A DNA stretch of 6,772 nt, from contig FR887068.1 in NCBI GenBank assembly GCA_000436735.1, forward strand, positions 1 through 6,772, given 5' to 3'. Each line of letters starts with the position of its first letter. The first letter of the stretch is position 1. Positions 1-4,930 of the stretch are shown here, piece after piece. Source of the DNA: Firmicutes bacterium CAG:170. Lineage in GTDB: Bacteria > Bacillota > Clostridia > Oscillospirales > Oscillospiraceae. A model generated the notes under the pieces. It saw only the letters and a program-made list of their open reading frames with translations. It was not told the DNA's origin and searched no databases. The translations under genes were made by a program, and so were the position numbers.

Positions 1-60
1 AAAAATCTCTCGCCGTCCACAGCCGCTGATTTAATCAGAACTTCCCTAGTATCTATAGAA
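1..60. other. Left edge: no gene resolved
   Basis: The first 60 bases are too short to identify a gene. On the + strand, frame 3 stops at TGA 27-29 and frame 2 at TAA 32-34, so either could be the last codons of a rightward gene off the left edge. The terminator just downstream, with its T-tract on the + strand, makes such a gene likely. A 13-nt palindrome (CTGATT-T-AATCAG, 26-38) is also present; its role is unknown. Confidence 0.3.
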
Positions 61-65
61 ACGGC

Positions 66-105
66 TGCGGACGCACCCTCAAGGGTGCGTCCGCATTTCT
101 TTTTT
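66..105 (+). terminator. Rho-independent terminator, rightward
   Basis: There is a perfect 13-bp stem (66-78 with 83-95, mostly GC) and a 4-nt TCAA loop. A T-rich tract (96-105) follows on the + strand, ending at the stop codon of the leftward DUF2461 gene. On the minus strand the sequence after the stem is only weakly T-rich, so the main direction is rightward. It would end a gene to the left of the window and may also slow leftward transcription. Confidence 0.85.
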
Positions 106-767
106 CAGTCTGCGCTGTGATAGACCTGATTCATCATTTCATAGTACGGCATCAAAAACTCAAACGCGTTTTTGATTTTTCCCACGACCTCCGGCGAGGC
201 GGACGCCTCGTCATAGGCGCAGTCGGCGCTGATGCTCCAGCCCTTCATATTATACCACGCCTCGATCGGCTCGCCCGCATGGCCCTTGCTTTTGGCGTAC
301 CGCTCCCCTTGCAGGCGGAATTCCGGCCTTGCTTCGAGCCGCCGGAGAAGCTTCTCCGCCGCGGCGAGATCGCGGTCGATATAGCGGCGGAAGCGCTGGC
401 TGAAGCCCGCCTCTCCCGTCCAGCAGCCCATACCGTAGCCCCAGCACTCCGCGCCGATCTCCACATAGAAGCACGGCACGTTGTTCCACTGATCACCGGA
501 CTGGAACGAAAACCAGAGATGGTCCTTGAAAGGCCCCCGGCCGAAGAGCCGCCGCGCGTCGCGGTAGATCCGCGAAATATGCAGGCTCATATGCTGCTGC
601 GGATACTTTTCCTGGAACCAGTCGAACAGCTCGTCCGCCAGCGCCCGGAACGGCTGCTGCACGTCGTGCTGATACGTCTCCTTGTGTTCCTGAAACCATG
701 CCTTTTCGTTATTGAATCGAAGCTCCCAGAAAAAATCCGGGATCTTTCCACTGAAGCCCTGAAACAT
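105..767 (-). CDS. DUF2461 family protein
   Basis: This 220-residue protein matches the DUF2461 family, whose biochemical role is not established. Visible hallmarks are an N-terminal F-x-x-L-R-F-NN-x-x-x-WF block (about residues 12-25) and the central SRIYRDARRLFGRGPFKDHL-type signature (65-84), which is the family's most conserved segment. Length is as expected for the family. There is no signal peptide or membrane segment, so it should be cytoplasmic. The ATG at 765-767 has an AAAGGA site 7 nt upstream, and that site lies inside the last codons of ruvX. Only 2 nt separate the ruvX stop from this start, so the two genes are almost certainly co-transcribed and probably translationally coupled. 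The family call is firm; no function is claimed. Confidence 0.9.
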   Translation of the reverse strand: MFQGFSGKIPDFFWELRFNNEKAWFQEHKETYQHDVQQPFRALADELFDWFQEKYPQQHMSLHISRIYRDARRLFGRGPFKDHLWFSFQSGDQWNNVPCFYVEIGAECWGYGMGCWTGEAGFSQRFRRYIDRDLAAAEKLLRRLEARPEFRLQGERYAKSKGHAGEPIEAWYNMKGWSISADCAYDEASASPEVVGKIKNAFEFLMPYYEMMNQVYHSAD

Positions 768-769
768 GC

Positions 770-1192
770 TTATCCTTTCTGTGACGCAAGGAAGGACAGA
801 TATCCCTCCAGGATCAGCGACGCCGCAACGGCGTCCACCGTATTTTTCCGCTTTTTCCCGTGATAATTCCCGGCGCTCAGGATCTGGTGCGCCTCGATGG
901 TCGTCCGCCGCTCGTCCCAGAGCACCGGCTCCATGCCCGCCGTCTGCGCGACCTGCGCGGCAAACGCGCGATAAAGCTCCGCACGCGGGCCCTCGCTGCC
1001 GTCCATGTTGCGCGGAAAGCCCATCACGATGCGCTCCACGCCGTTTTCGCGCGCCAGCCGTGCGATCTCCTGCGCCGTTTTTTCCGGATTCCAGCTGTGG
1101 ATCACCGTCGTCGTACCCGTCAGCATTCCCAGCGCGTCGGAAATGGCGATCCCCGTCCGCGCATCGCCGTAATCAATGGCCATGACTCTCAT
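770..1192 (-). CDS. ruvX: Putative pre-16S rRNA nuclease / Holliday junction resolvase RuvX (YqgF)
   Basis: This protein of the YqgF/RuvX family has an RNase H-like fold. Family members are implicated in 5' maturation of 16S rRNA and, less certainly, in Holliday junction resolution. Motifs visible in the 140-residue product are the AIDYGDARTGIAISD strand with D7, VMGFPRNMDGSEGPRAE (57-72), WDERRTT with E94, and the C-terminal TVDAVAASLILEGYL with D120. D7, E94 and D120 are the likely metal-binding acidic residues. An upstream in-frame GTG at 1199-1201 is possible, but the AGAGG site would abut it directly. The ATG at 1190-1192 has that site 8 nt upstream and gives the usual MRV-IDYG N-terminus, so it is chosen. 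The gene is first in a leftward pair with the DUF2461 gene and has its own promoter. Confidence 0.93.
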   Translation of the reverse strand: MRVMAIDYGDARTGIAISDALGMLTGTTTVIHSWNPEKTAQEIARLARENGVERIVMGFPRNMDGSEGPRAELYRAFAAQVAQTAGMEPVLWDERRTTIEAHQILSAGNYHGKKRKNTVDAVAASLILEGYLSFLASQKG

Positions 1193-1223
1193 TTTCTGCA
1201 CCTCTTATGCATTCTTCGCGTGT

Positions 1224-1252
1224 ATTGTAGCATTTTACGCCGTCTGACGCAA
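1224..1252 (-). promoter_or_regulatory. Sigma-A-type promoter for ruvX-DUF2461
   Basis: On the minus strand a TTGCGT -35 (1247-1252) is followed after 17 nt by a TACAAT -10 (1224-1229). A TGC directly before it makes an extended -10. Transcription would start near 1217, giving a leader of about 25 nt before the ruvX ATG. It is divergent from the rpmG promoter, with the two -35 boxes only about 30 nt apart. Confidence 0.75.
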
Positions 1253-1281
1253 GATTTCTTCGAAAAAAATGAAAAAAGCGG

Positions 1282-1310
1282 TTGACCTCGCACGGGTTCT
1301 ATGCTAGTAT
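1282..1310 (+). promoter_or_regulatory. Strong sigma-A promoter for rpmG-secE-nusG-rplKA
   Basis: A TTGACC -35 (1282-1287), a 17-nt spacer and a TAGTAT -10 (1305-1310) are present, with TGC just before the -10 (extended -10). An A-rich stretch at 1262-1276 lies upstream and could act as an UP-like element. Expected start is near 1317, leaving a 135-nt leader before rpmG. Confidence 0.85.
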
Positions 1311-1316
1311 ATCCTT

Positions 1317-1451
1317 ACCTGTGAAAAAGGGTTTCTTTTTTTGCGCTCTTTTTCAGCTGTGGGAGACACCATTGTAGTTTCGGTGTCCGCTAAAATTTTG
1401 AAATAGCCGCAGCCATGCAGGGAGGCAATTATTTTAAGGAGGTGCCGATAT
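1317..1451 (+). promoter_or_regulatory. Structured 5' leader of rpmG with possible L1-binding fold
   Basis: This untranslated leader contains no tRNA or known riboswitch that I recognise. Its most marked fold pairs 1356-1362 with 1407-1413 (7 bp, one G-U). A GA on the 5' side of the internal loop leads into an inner stem, GACACC with GGTGTC (1365-1370 with 1382-1387). The loop strands contain GTGGGAG (1359-1365) and TTGAAATA (1398-1405), the same two strands that build the L1-binding site of 23S rRNA. The 3' loop is longer than in the rRNA, so L1 binding is an inference. A separate A/T-rich 8-bp pairing (1322-1329 with 1348-1355) is possible upstream. The rpmG ribosome site AAGGAGGT (1436-1443) lies outside these stems. 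Confidence 0.45.
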
Positions 1452-1601
1452 ATGCGCGTGAAAGTCACACTCAGATGCAACGAATGCAAGCAGAGAAACT
1501 ACAACACCATGAAGAACAAGAAGAACGACCCCGACCGTCTCGAGATGAAGAAGTATTGCAGATTCTGCAAGAAGCACACCGTACACAGCGAGACGAAGTA
1601 A
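1452..1601 (+). CDS. rpmG: Large-subunit ribosomal protein L33 (bL33), zinc-ribbon form
   Basis: A 49-residue basic protein of the 50S subunit located near the E site. The sequence starts MRVKVTLRCNECKQRNY and contains the family's NTMKNKKNDPDRLEMKKYC region. Two CxxC pairs (C9/C12 and C36/C39) mark the zinc-binding form of L33. Length is exactly typical. The start is set by a perfect AAGGAGGT 8 nt upstream. It is first in the cluster leading to secE, an order common in Firmicutes. A longer overlapping reading frame in another phase starts at 1415 and is a shadow. Confidence 0.97.
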   Translation: MRVKVTLRCNECKQRNYNTMKNKKNDPDRLEMKKYCRFCKKHTVHSETK

Positions 1602-1602
1602 A

Positions 1603-1618
1603 GCAATGTTCGCATTGC
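1603..1618 (+). other. UUCG-capped hairpin between rpmG and secE
   Basis: A perfect 6-bp stem, GCAATG with CATTGC (1603-1608 with 1613-1618), is closed by a TTCG tetraloop. This is one of the most stable loop types in RNA, although the usual C-G closing pair is a G-C here. It begins one base after the rpmG stop codon and ends just before the secE ribosome site. There is no T-tract, so it is not a terminator. It could protect the rpmG 3' end, act as a processing site, or reduce ribosome read-through between genes. Confidence 0.5.
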
Positions 1619-1634
1619 GGAAAGGGTGAAAAAC

Positions 1635-1877
1635 ATGGCAGAAGCGAAAAAGGAAAACTTCTTTGCCCGTACAGGCAAGCGTATCAGCCGCTGGTTCCGT
1701 GAGATGAAGAGCGAGCTGAAAAAGGTCGTATGGCCCACCAAGAGCCAGATGCTCAACAACACGCTGATCGTTCTGGCGTGCGTTCTGGTCGTCGGCATCT
1801 TTATCGTTATTTTTGACCAGGTTGGCGAGTTGGTCGTCCAGGGTCTGTTCAAGCTCGCCCAGATGCTCAAGGGTTAA
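1635..1877 (+). CDS. secE: Preprotein translocase subunit SecE
   Basis: This is the essential small subunit of the SecYEG protein channel in the cytoplasmic membrane. The 80-residue product has a basic cytoplasmic N-terminus, the conserved amphipathic segment EMKSELKKVVWPTKSQ (about residues 23-38), and a single membrane span (about 43-60, TLIVLACVLVVGIFIVIF). That is the short Gram-positive form, against three spans in E. coli. A GTG at 1626 is in frame, but the AAAGGG site (1621-1626) would overlap it. The ATG at 1635 has that site 8 nt upstream and is preferred. The stop codon overlaps the region holding the nusG ribosome site, so secE and nusG are tightly linked. Confidence 0.96.
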   Translation: MAEAKKENFFARTGKRISRWFREMKSELKKVVWPTKSQMLNNTLIVLACVLVVGIFIVIFDQVGELVVQGLFKLAQMLKG

Positions 1878-1886
1878 GGTATTGTC

Positions 1887-2411
1887 ATGGCGGATGAAGC
1901 AAAATGGTATGTTGTGCATACCTACTCCGGCTATGAAAATACCGTAAAGGCCACCATCGAAAAAACCATCGAGACCCGCCATCTGGAGGATCTCATCCAT
2001 GTCGTTTCCATCCCGATGGAGACCGTCACGGAGATCACCGAAAACGGCCCCAAGACTTATGACCGCAAGGTCTTTCCCGGCTATGTGCTCGTCAAGATGA
2101 TCATGTCCGACGAGGGCTGGTACATCATCAAGAACGTCCGCGGCGTGACCGGCTTTGTCGGCTCCGGCACCAAGCCCACCCCGCTGACCGACGAAGAGGT
2201 CCAGCAGCTTGGCGTGGAAAAGCACGAGGTCGTGGTCGCCTATTCCGAGGGCGACAATGTCAAGATCTGCGACGGCCCGCTGACCAGCTTCATCGGCGTC
2301 GTCGATATGCTCGACATCGAAAAGAACAAGGTTCGCGTGATCGTATCCATGTTCGGACGCGAAACGCCCGTAGAGCTGGAGCTCGATCAGGTCGAGCTTG
2401 TCAGCGAGTAA
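1887..2411 (+). CDS. nusG: Transcription termination/antitermination factor NusG
   Basis: This universal elongation factor binds the clamp of RNA polymerase and, through its C-terminal KOW domain, partners such as ribosomal protein S10 or Rho. The 174-residue protein has an N-terminal NGN domain (WYVVHTYSGYEN at 7-18, FPGYVLVKM at 63-71, VRGVTGFVG at 84-92). A linker leads to a KOW domain starting near 121 (EGDNVKICDGPLTSFIGVV) and ending in VELELDQVELV. Length is typical, with no insert. The start ATG has an AAGG site (1876-1879) that overlaps the secE stop, suggesting coupling. It lies directly upstream of the putative L1-binding leader of rplK. Confidence 0.97.
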   Translation: MADEAKWYVVHTYSGYENTVKATIEKTIETRHLEDLIHVVSIPMETVTEITENGPKTYDRKVFPGYVLVKMIMSDEGWYIIKNVRGVTGFVGSGTKPTPLTDEEVQQLGVEKHEVVVAYSEGDNVKICDGPLTSFIGVVDMLDIEKNKVRVIVSMFGRETPVELELDQVELVSE

Positions 2412-2430
2412 GTTCGGCAAACCGCCGCAA

Positions 2431-2463
2431 CGTGGGAGGGGCTCCGTCCCCGCCAGAAATACG
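2431..2463 (+). promoter_or_regulatory. Putative ribosomal protein L1-binding leader (rRNA mimic) upstream of rplK
   Basis: The nusG-rplK gap contains GTGGGAG (2432-2438) and GAAATAC (2456-2462), the two conserved strands of the L1 site in 23S rRNA, in the same order. They can be arranged as in the rRNA. An outer helix pairs CGT (2431-2433) with ACG (2461-2463), with GGGA as the 5' loop strand. An inner helix pairs GGGG (2438-2441) with CCCC (2448-2451), capped by CTCCGT, and GCCAGAAAT is the long 3' loop strand. L1 is known in E. coli and archaea to repress its own operon by binding such an RNA before rplK. The site lies 25 nt before the rplK ribosome site. The match and position are seen in the sequence; binding is inferred. 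Confidence 0.75.
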
Positions 2464-2474
2464 CTATAGCGTAT
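2459..2474. repeat. Perfect 16-bp palindrome overlapping the L1 site
   Basis: ATACGCTA followed by TAGCGTAT is an exact palindrome. As RNA it forms a 6-bp stem (2459-2464 with 2469-2474) with a TATA loop. It uses bases of the 3' strand of the L1 site (2459-2463), so the two folds exclude each other. It ends 14 nt before the rplK ribosome site. It could equally be a DNA-binding operator. Confidence 0.6.
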
Positions 2475-2502
2475 CACCACATCTATTCAGGAGGTGCTTA
2501 TC

Positions 2503-2928
2503 ATGGCACAGAAAGTTACAGGTTATATCAAGCTTCAGATTCCCGCTGCAAAGGCGACCGCTTCGCCCCCTGTCGGCCCGGCTCTCGGCCAGCACGGCGT
2601 GAACATTTCCCAGTTTATCAAGGAATTCAACGAGCGCACCAAGGATCAGGCCGGCTTTAAGATTCCTGTCATCATCACGGTTTACGCAGACCGCAGCTTT
2701 ACCTTCGTCACCAAGACTCCCCCGACCCCGACCCTCGTTCTGAAGGCTCTGGGTATCGAAAAGGGTTCCGGCGTGCCCAACAAGGACAAGGTCGCTACCA
2801 TCACCAAAGCACAGGTCAAGGAGATCGCCGAGAAGAAGATGCCCGACCTGACCGCCAACACCATCGAGGCCGCTATGAGCCAGGTTGCAGGCACCTGCCG
2901 CAGCATGGGCATCGTCGTCGTCGATTAA
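2503..2928 (+). CDS. rplK: Large-subunit ribosomal protein L11 (uL11)
   Basis: L11 binds the GTPase-associated region of 23S rRNA at the base of the L7/L12 stalk and takes part in factor binding and the stringent response. The 141-residue product is of standard length. It shows the N-terminal PPVGPALGQHGVNISQF block (22-38), which forms the face targeted by thiostrepton-class antibiotics, TKTPPTP in the middle, and the rRNA-binding C-terminal domain ending AGTCRSMGIVVVD. An in-frame GTG at 2494 sits inside the ribosome site. The ATG at 2503 is 7 nt after AGGAGGT (2489-2495) and is clearly the start. It is followed by rplA after 88 nt, and the pair forms the L11-L1 operon unit. Confidence 0.97.
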   Translation: MAQKVTGYIKLQIPAAKATASPPVGPALGQHGVNISQFIKEFNERTKDQAGFKIPVIITVYADRSFTFVTKTPPTPTLVLKALGIEKGSGVPNKDKVATITKAQVKEIAEKKMPDLTANTIEAAMSQVAGTCRSMGIVVVD

Positions 2929-3016
2929 TTTACTTGACCGAGTGCGCCGGCATCAGGCCGGGCCTCAGAAATATGTGGGAGGATTATTCCGAATCACCAC
3001 TAAGGAGGATATTACA
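2929..3016 (+). promoter_or_regulatory. rplK-rplA intergenic region with hairpin and L1-like strand motifs
   Basis: This 88-nt gap holds a CCGGC/GCCGG hairpin (2947-2951 with 2957-2961, loop ATCAG). GAAATA (2968-2973) follows, and GTGGGAG (2975-2981) almost at once. These are the two strand motifs of the L1-binding site seen before rplK but in reverse order, so the rRNA-like fold cannot form locally. CCTC (2963-2966) can pair with GAGG (2979-2982). The GGGAGG here resembles a ribosome site but has no start codon at proper distance. Confidence 0.35.
3002..3008 (+). promoter_or_regulatory. Ribosome binding site deciding the TTG start of rplA
   Basis: A near-perfect AAGGAGG lies 8 nt before TTG 3017-3019. 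No ATG or GTG of this frame lies at proper distance, and the TTG gives an L1 protein of the usual length and N-terminus. The TTG start is therefore well supported. Confidence 0.88.
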
Positions 3017-3706
3017 TTGTTCAAAGGTAAGAAATATGTTGACAGCGCAAAGCTGATCGATCGCAGCATGCAGTATGAGGTTGCCGACGCCATGGATCTG
3101 GTCGTCAAGACGGCAACCGCCAAATTCGATGAGACCATTGAAGTCCACGTCAAGCTCGGCGTTGATTCCCGTCACGCTGACCAGCAGGTCCGCGGCGCCA
3201 TCGTTCTTCCGAACGGCACCGGCAAGACCCGCAAGGTCCTCGTTTTCGCAAAGGACGCAAAGCTTCAGGACGCTCTGGACGCAGGCGCGGATTACGCCGG
3301 CGGCATGGAGCTTGTTGAGAAAATCACCAAGGAAAACTGGTTCGACTTCGACGTCGTCGTCGCTTCCCCGGACATGATGGGTATTGTTGGCCGTCTTGGT
3401 AAGGTTCTCGGCCCGAAGGGCCTCATGCCCTCCCCCAAGGCCGGCACCGTGACTCCGAACGTCGGCGCTGCCGTCAAGGAGATCAAAGCCGGTAAGATCG
3501 AGTACCGTCTCGACAAGACCAACATCATCCACTGCCCCATCGGCAAGGCTTCCTTCGGCCCCGAAAAGCTGACGGAGAACTTCAACACCCTGATCGGCGC
3601 GATCATCAAGGCAAAGCCCGCCGCTGCAAAGGGTCAGTATATCCGCAGCTGCGTCCTGGCCTCCACCATGGGCCCCGGCGTCAAGGTCGCTGCCACCAAG
3701 CTGTAA
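3017..3706 (+). CDS. rplA: Large-subunit ribosomal protein L1 (uL1)
   Basis: L1 binds the mobile L1 stalk of 23S rRNA, helps release deacylated tRNA from the E site, and acts as a translational repressor of its own operon in several bacteria. The 229-residue product begins MFKGKKYVDSAKLID, with the initiator TTG read as Met. It carries the conserved GRLGKVLGPKGLMPSPK (125-141) and GTVTPNVGAAVKEIKAGK (143-160) segments and ends with the rRNA-binding ASTMGPGVKV. Frame-open sequence continues upstream of the TTG into rplK, but only the TTG has a ribosome site. The rare start codon may lower L1 yield or suit feedback control. A weak terminator follows the gene. Confidence 0.96.
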   Translation: MFKGKKYVDSAKLIDRSMQYEVADAMDLVVKTATAKFDETIEVHVKLGVDSRHADQQVRGAIVLPNGTGKTRKVLVFAKDAKLQDALDAGADYAGGMELVEKITKENWFDFDVVVASPDMMGIVGRLGKVLGPKGLMPSPKAGTVTPNVGAAVKEIKAGKIEYRLDKTNIIHCPIGKASFGPEKLTENFNTLIGAIIKAKPAAAKGQYIRSCVLASTMGPGVKVAATKL

Positions 3707-3708
3707 TT

Positions 3709-3731
3709 TTCCGTACAAAAGCGGAATTTTT
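3709..3731 (+). terminator. Weak candidate terminator after rplA
   Basis: A 5-bp stem, TTCCG with CGGAA (3709-3713 with 3722-3726), has an 8-nt loop and is followed by five T (3727-3731). It starts right after the rplA stop. The stem is short, so termination may be partial. It lies just before the rplJ promoter. Confidence 0.4.
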
Positions 3732-3734
3732 CGC

Positions 3735-3762
3735 TTGACATTCCCCTATTATCTGTTATAAT
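3735..3762 (+). promoter_or_regulatory. Very strong sigma-A promoter for rplJ-rplL
   Basis: A consensus TTGACA (3735-3740) and consensus TATAAT (3757-3762) are separated by 16 nt, with TGT directly before the -10 (extended -10). Transcription would begin near 3769, at the first base of the L10 leader fold. It supplies the extra copies of L12 needed per ribosome. Confidence 0.92.
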
Positions 3763-3768
3763 AGTCTG

Positions 3769-3847
3769 GCTGCCAAAGACAGCAGGAGGCTTCCGCCGTA
3801 ATGGGACAACCCATCCTGCCGAGGTTCGCGGAATGAATTGTCATTTT
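3769..3847 (+). ncRNA. L10 leader RNA (binds the L10-L12 complex)
   Basis: The leader shows the hallmarks of the Firmicutes L10 leader: GCTGCCAAAGACAGCAGG at the 5' side and CCTGCCGAGGT at the 3' side. The stem GCAGGA (3782-3787) with TCCTGC (3814-3819) encloses two small hairpins: GGC/GCC (3788-3790 with 3795-3797) and ATGGG/CCCAT (3801-3805 with 3810-3814, sharing one base with the main stem). In B. subtilis, L10 with bound L12 binds this RNA and promotes premature termination at a downstream hairpin. The same layout is present here, since the attenuator follows at 3848. Confidence 0.9.
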
Positions 3848-3887
3848 GTGTCCTCATGTCTTTTGGCATGAGGACACTTTATTTTAT
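3848..3887 (+). terminator. Attenuator terminator in the rplJ leader
   Basis: A perfect 11-bp stem, GTGTCCTCATG with CATGAGGACAC (3848-3858 with 3867-3877), is followed by TTTATTTTAT. It ends just before the rplJ ribosome site. GAGG at 3821-3824 in the L10 leader could pair with CCTC (3852-3855) in the 5' arm, giving a competing fold. This fits regulated termination by L10(L12)4. Confidence 0.88.
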
Positions 3888-3901
3888 CGGAGGTGACACA
3901 C

Positions 3902-4426
3902 ATGCCCAACGCAAAGGTACTGGAAAGCAAAAAGGCAATCGTTGATGCACTGACCGAGAAGCTGCAGAATTCTACCTCCGCAGTTTTCGTCGATTACAAG
4001 GGCATCACTGTCGCACAGGATACCGAGCTTCGCCACAAGTTCCGTGAAGCTGGCGTGGAATACACGGTCGTCAAGAACACTCTGACGAGATTTGCCGCCA
4101 ACAAGGCTGGCTACAATCAGTTCGACGAGCTGCTCAACGGCACCACTTCCATGGCCTGCACCACCGGCGACCCCATCGCTCCGGCTCGTATCGTATGCGA
4201 ATTTGCCAAGAAGAACAAGAACATCGTCAAGCTGAAGGGCGGCTTCGTAGAAGGCTCTGTCATGAGCGTCGAGCAGCTTCAGGGCTTCGGTGAACTGCCC
4301 AGCAAGGACGCCCTTGTTGCTCAGGTTCTCGGCACTTTCCTGGCTCCTATCTCTTCCCTGGCATTCGTTCTGGATCAGATCCGCATCCAGAAGGAAGGTC
4401 CCGCTGCGGAACCCGCCGCAGAATAA
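3902..4426 (+). CDS. rplJ: Large-subunit ribosomal protein L10 (uL10)
   Basis: L10 forms the base of the L7/L12 stalk. Its N-terminal domain binds 23S rRNA near L11, and its C-terminal helix carries L12 dimers. The 174-residue product starts MPNAKVLESKKAIVDALTEK. It shows VFVDYKGITVAQDTELR (28-44), EYTVVKNTLTRFA (53-65) and a C-terminal helix SSLAFVLDQI followed by an acidic Ala/Pro/Glu tail. An in-frame GTG at 3893 is part of the ribosome site GGAGGTG (3889-3895). The ATG at 3902 is at normal distance. Expression is probably set by the upstream L10 leader and attenuator. rplL follows after 38 nt. Confidence 0.97.
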   Translation: MPNAKVLESKKAIVDALTEKLQNSTSAVFVDYKGITVAQDTELRHKFREAGVEYTVVKNTLTRFAANKAGYNQFDELLNGTTSMACTTGDPIAPARIVCEFAKKNKNIVKLKGGFVEGSVMSVEQLQGFGELPSKDALVAQVLGTFLAPISSLAFVLDQIRIQKEGPAAEPAAE

Positions 4427-4464
4427 TTTATTCATAAAAACTATACTTTTAGGAGGATATTATC

Positions 4465-4833
4465 ATGTCTGAAAAGATCGCTGCTCTGATTGAAGAAGTA
4501 AAGGGCCTGACTGTTGTCGAGCTGGCTGAGCTCGTTCATGCTCTGGAAGATACCTTCGGCGTTTCCGCCGCTGCCGCTGCTGTTGCTGCTCCCGCTGCTG
4601 CTGCTGAGGCTGTTGAAGAAAAGACCGAGTTCGACGTCGTGCTGAAGGCTGCCGGCGCGAACAAGATTGGCGTCATCAAGGTCGTCCGTGCCCTGACCGG
4701 CCTGGGCCTGAAGGAAGCCAAGGAGATCGTTGATAACGCTCCGAAGACCCTCAAGGAAGCTGTCTCCAAGGACGAGGCTGAGAAGATCGCTGCCGAGCTC
4801 AAGGAAGCTGGCGCTGAGGTCGAGGTCAAGTAA
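4465..4833 (+). CDS. rplL: Large-subunit ribosomal protein L7/L12 (bL12)
   Basis: This stalk protein, present in several copies per ribosome, recruits and stimulates translational GTPases. The 122-residue product has an N-terminal dimerisation domain (about 1-31), a flexible Ala/Pro-rich hinge (34-48) and a C-terminal domain (about 53-122). The factor-binding helix is KIGVIKVVRALTGLGLKEAK (67-86). The ATG is 8 nt after AGGAGG (4451-4456). Length and domain order are standard. The strong terminator 23 nt after the stop ends the unit here, so rpoB is not co-transcribed from rplL as it is in many bacteria. Confidence 0.98.
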   Translation: MSEKIAALIEEVKGLTVVELAELVHALEDTFGVSAAAAAVAAPAAAAEAVEEKTEFDVVLKAAGANKIGVIKVVRALTGLGLKEAKEIVDNAPKTLKEAVSKDEAEKIAAELKEAGAEVEVK

Positions 4834-4856
4834 TCTCGCTTTTCAAGCACAAAATG

Positions 4857-4886
4857 CCGCCCGTACCATGTACGGGCGGTTTTTTT
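4857..4886 (+). terminator. Strong rho-independent terminator after rplL
   Basis: A perfect 10-bp GC-rich stem (4857-4866 with 4870-4879) with a CAT loop is followed by seven T (4880-4886). It closes the ribosomal protein cluster. Confidence 0.95.
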
Positions 4887-4900
4887 ATATTCCTGTTGTA

Positions 4901-4930
4901 TTGTATGATAAAATATGGTAGTGTTATTTT
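4901..4930 (+). promoter_or_regulatory. Weak candidate promoter for the transglutaminase-like gene
   Basis: TTGTAT (4901-4906) and TATTTT (4925-4930) are separated by 18 nt, with TGT before the -10. The match is moderate. The -10 ends exactly where the palindromic element begins. If used, the whole element would be the 5' leader of the downstream gene. Confidence 0.35.

Noticed and set aside
117..863. 248-codon + strand frame over DUF2461 and ruvX
   Set aside because: It is a shadow of two firmly identified minus-strand genes. It has no ribosome site that stands out and no recognisable domain.
1602..1634. tRNA-Trp gene between rpmG and secE, as seen in some Firmicutes
   Set aside because: The gap is only 33 nt and holds a small hairpin and the secE ribosome site, too short for a tRNA.
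1415..1702. 95-codon + strand frame covering rpmG in another phase
   Set aside because: rpmG in its own frame is an exact L33 with a perfect ribosome site; this frame is low-complexity and runs on into secE.
1434..2480. 348-codon open frame on the minus strand across rpmG-secE-nusG
   Set aside because: It is antisense to three certain genes; the translation resembles no known family and its openness reflects the codon bias of the + strand genes.
2885..3016. N-terminal extension of rplA to 2885
   Set aside because: It would overlap the end of rplK and give a protein 44 residues longer than normal L1; the TTG at 3017 has the ribosome site and the right N-terminus.
2984..3718. 244-codon minus-strand frame over rplA
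   Set aside because: Antisense shadow of rplA, without promoter or ribosome site support.
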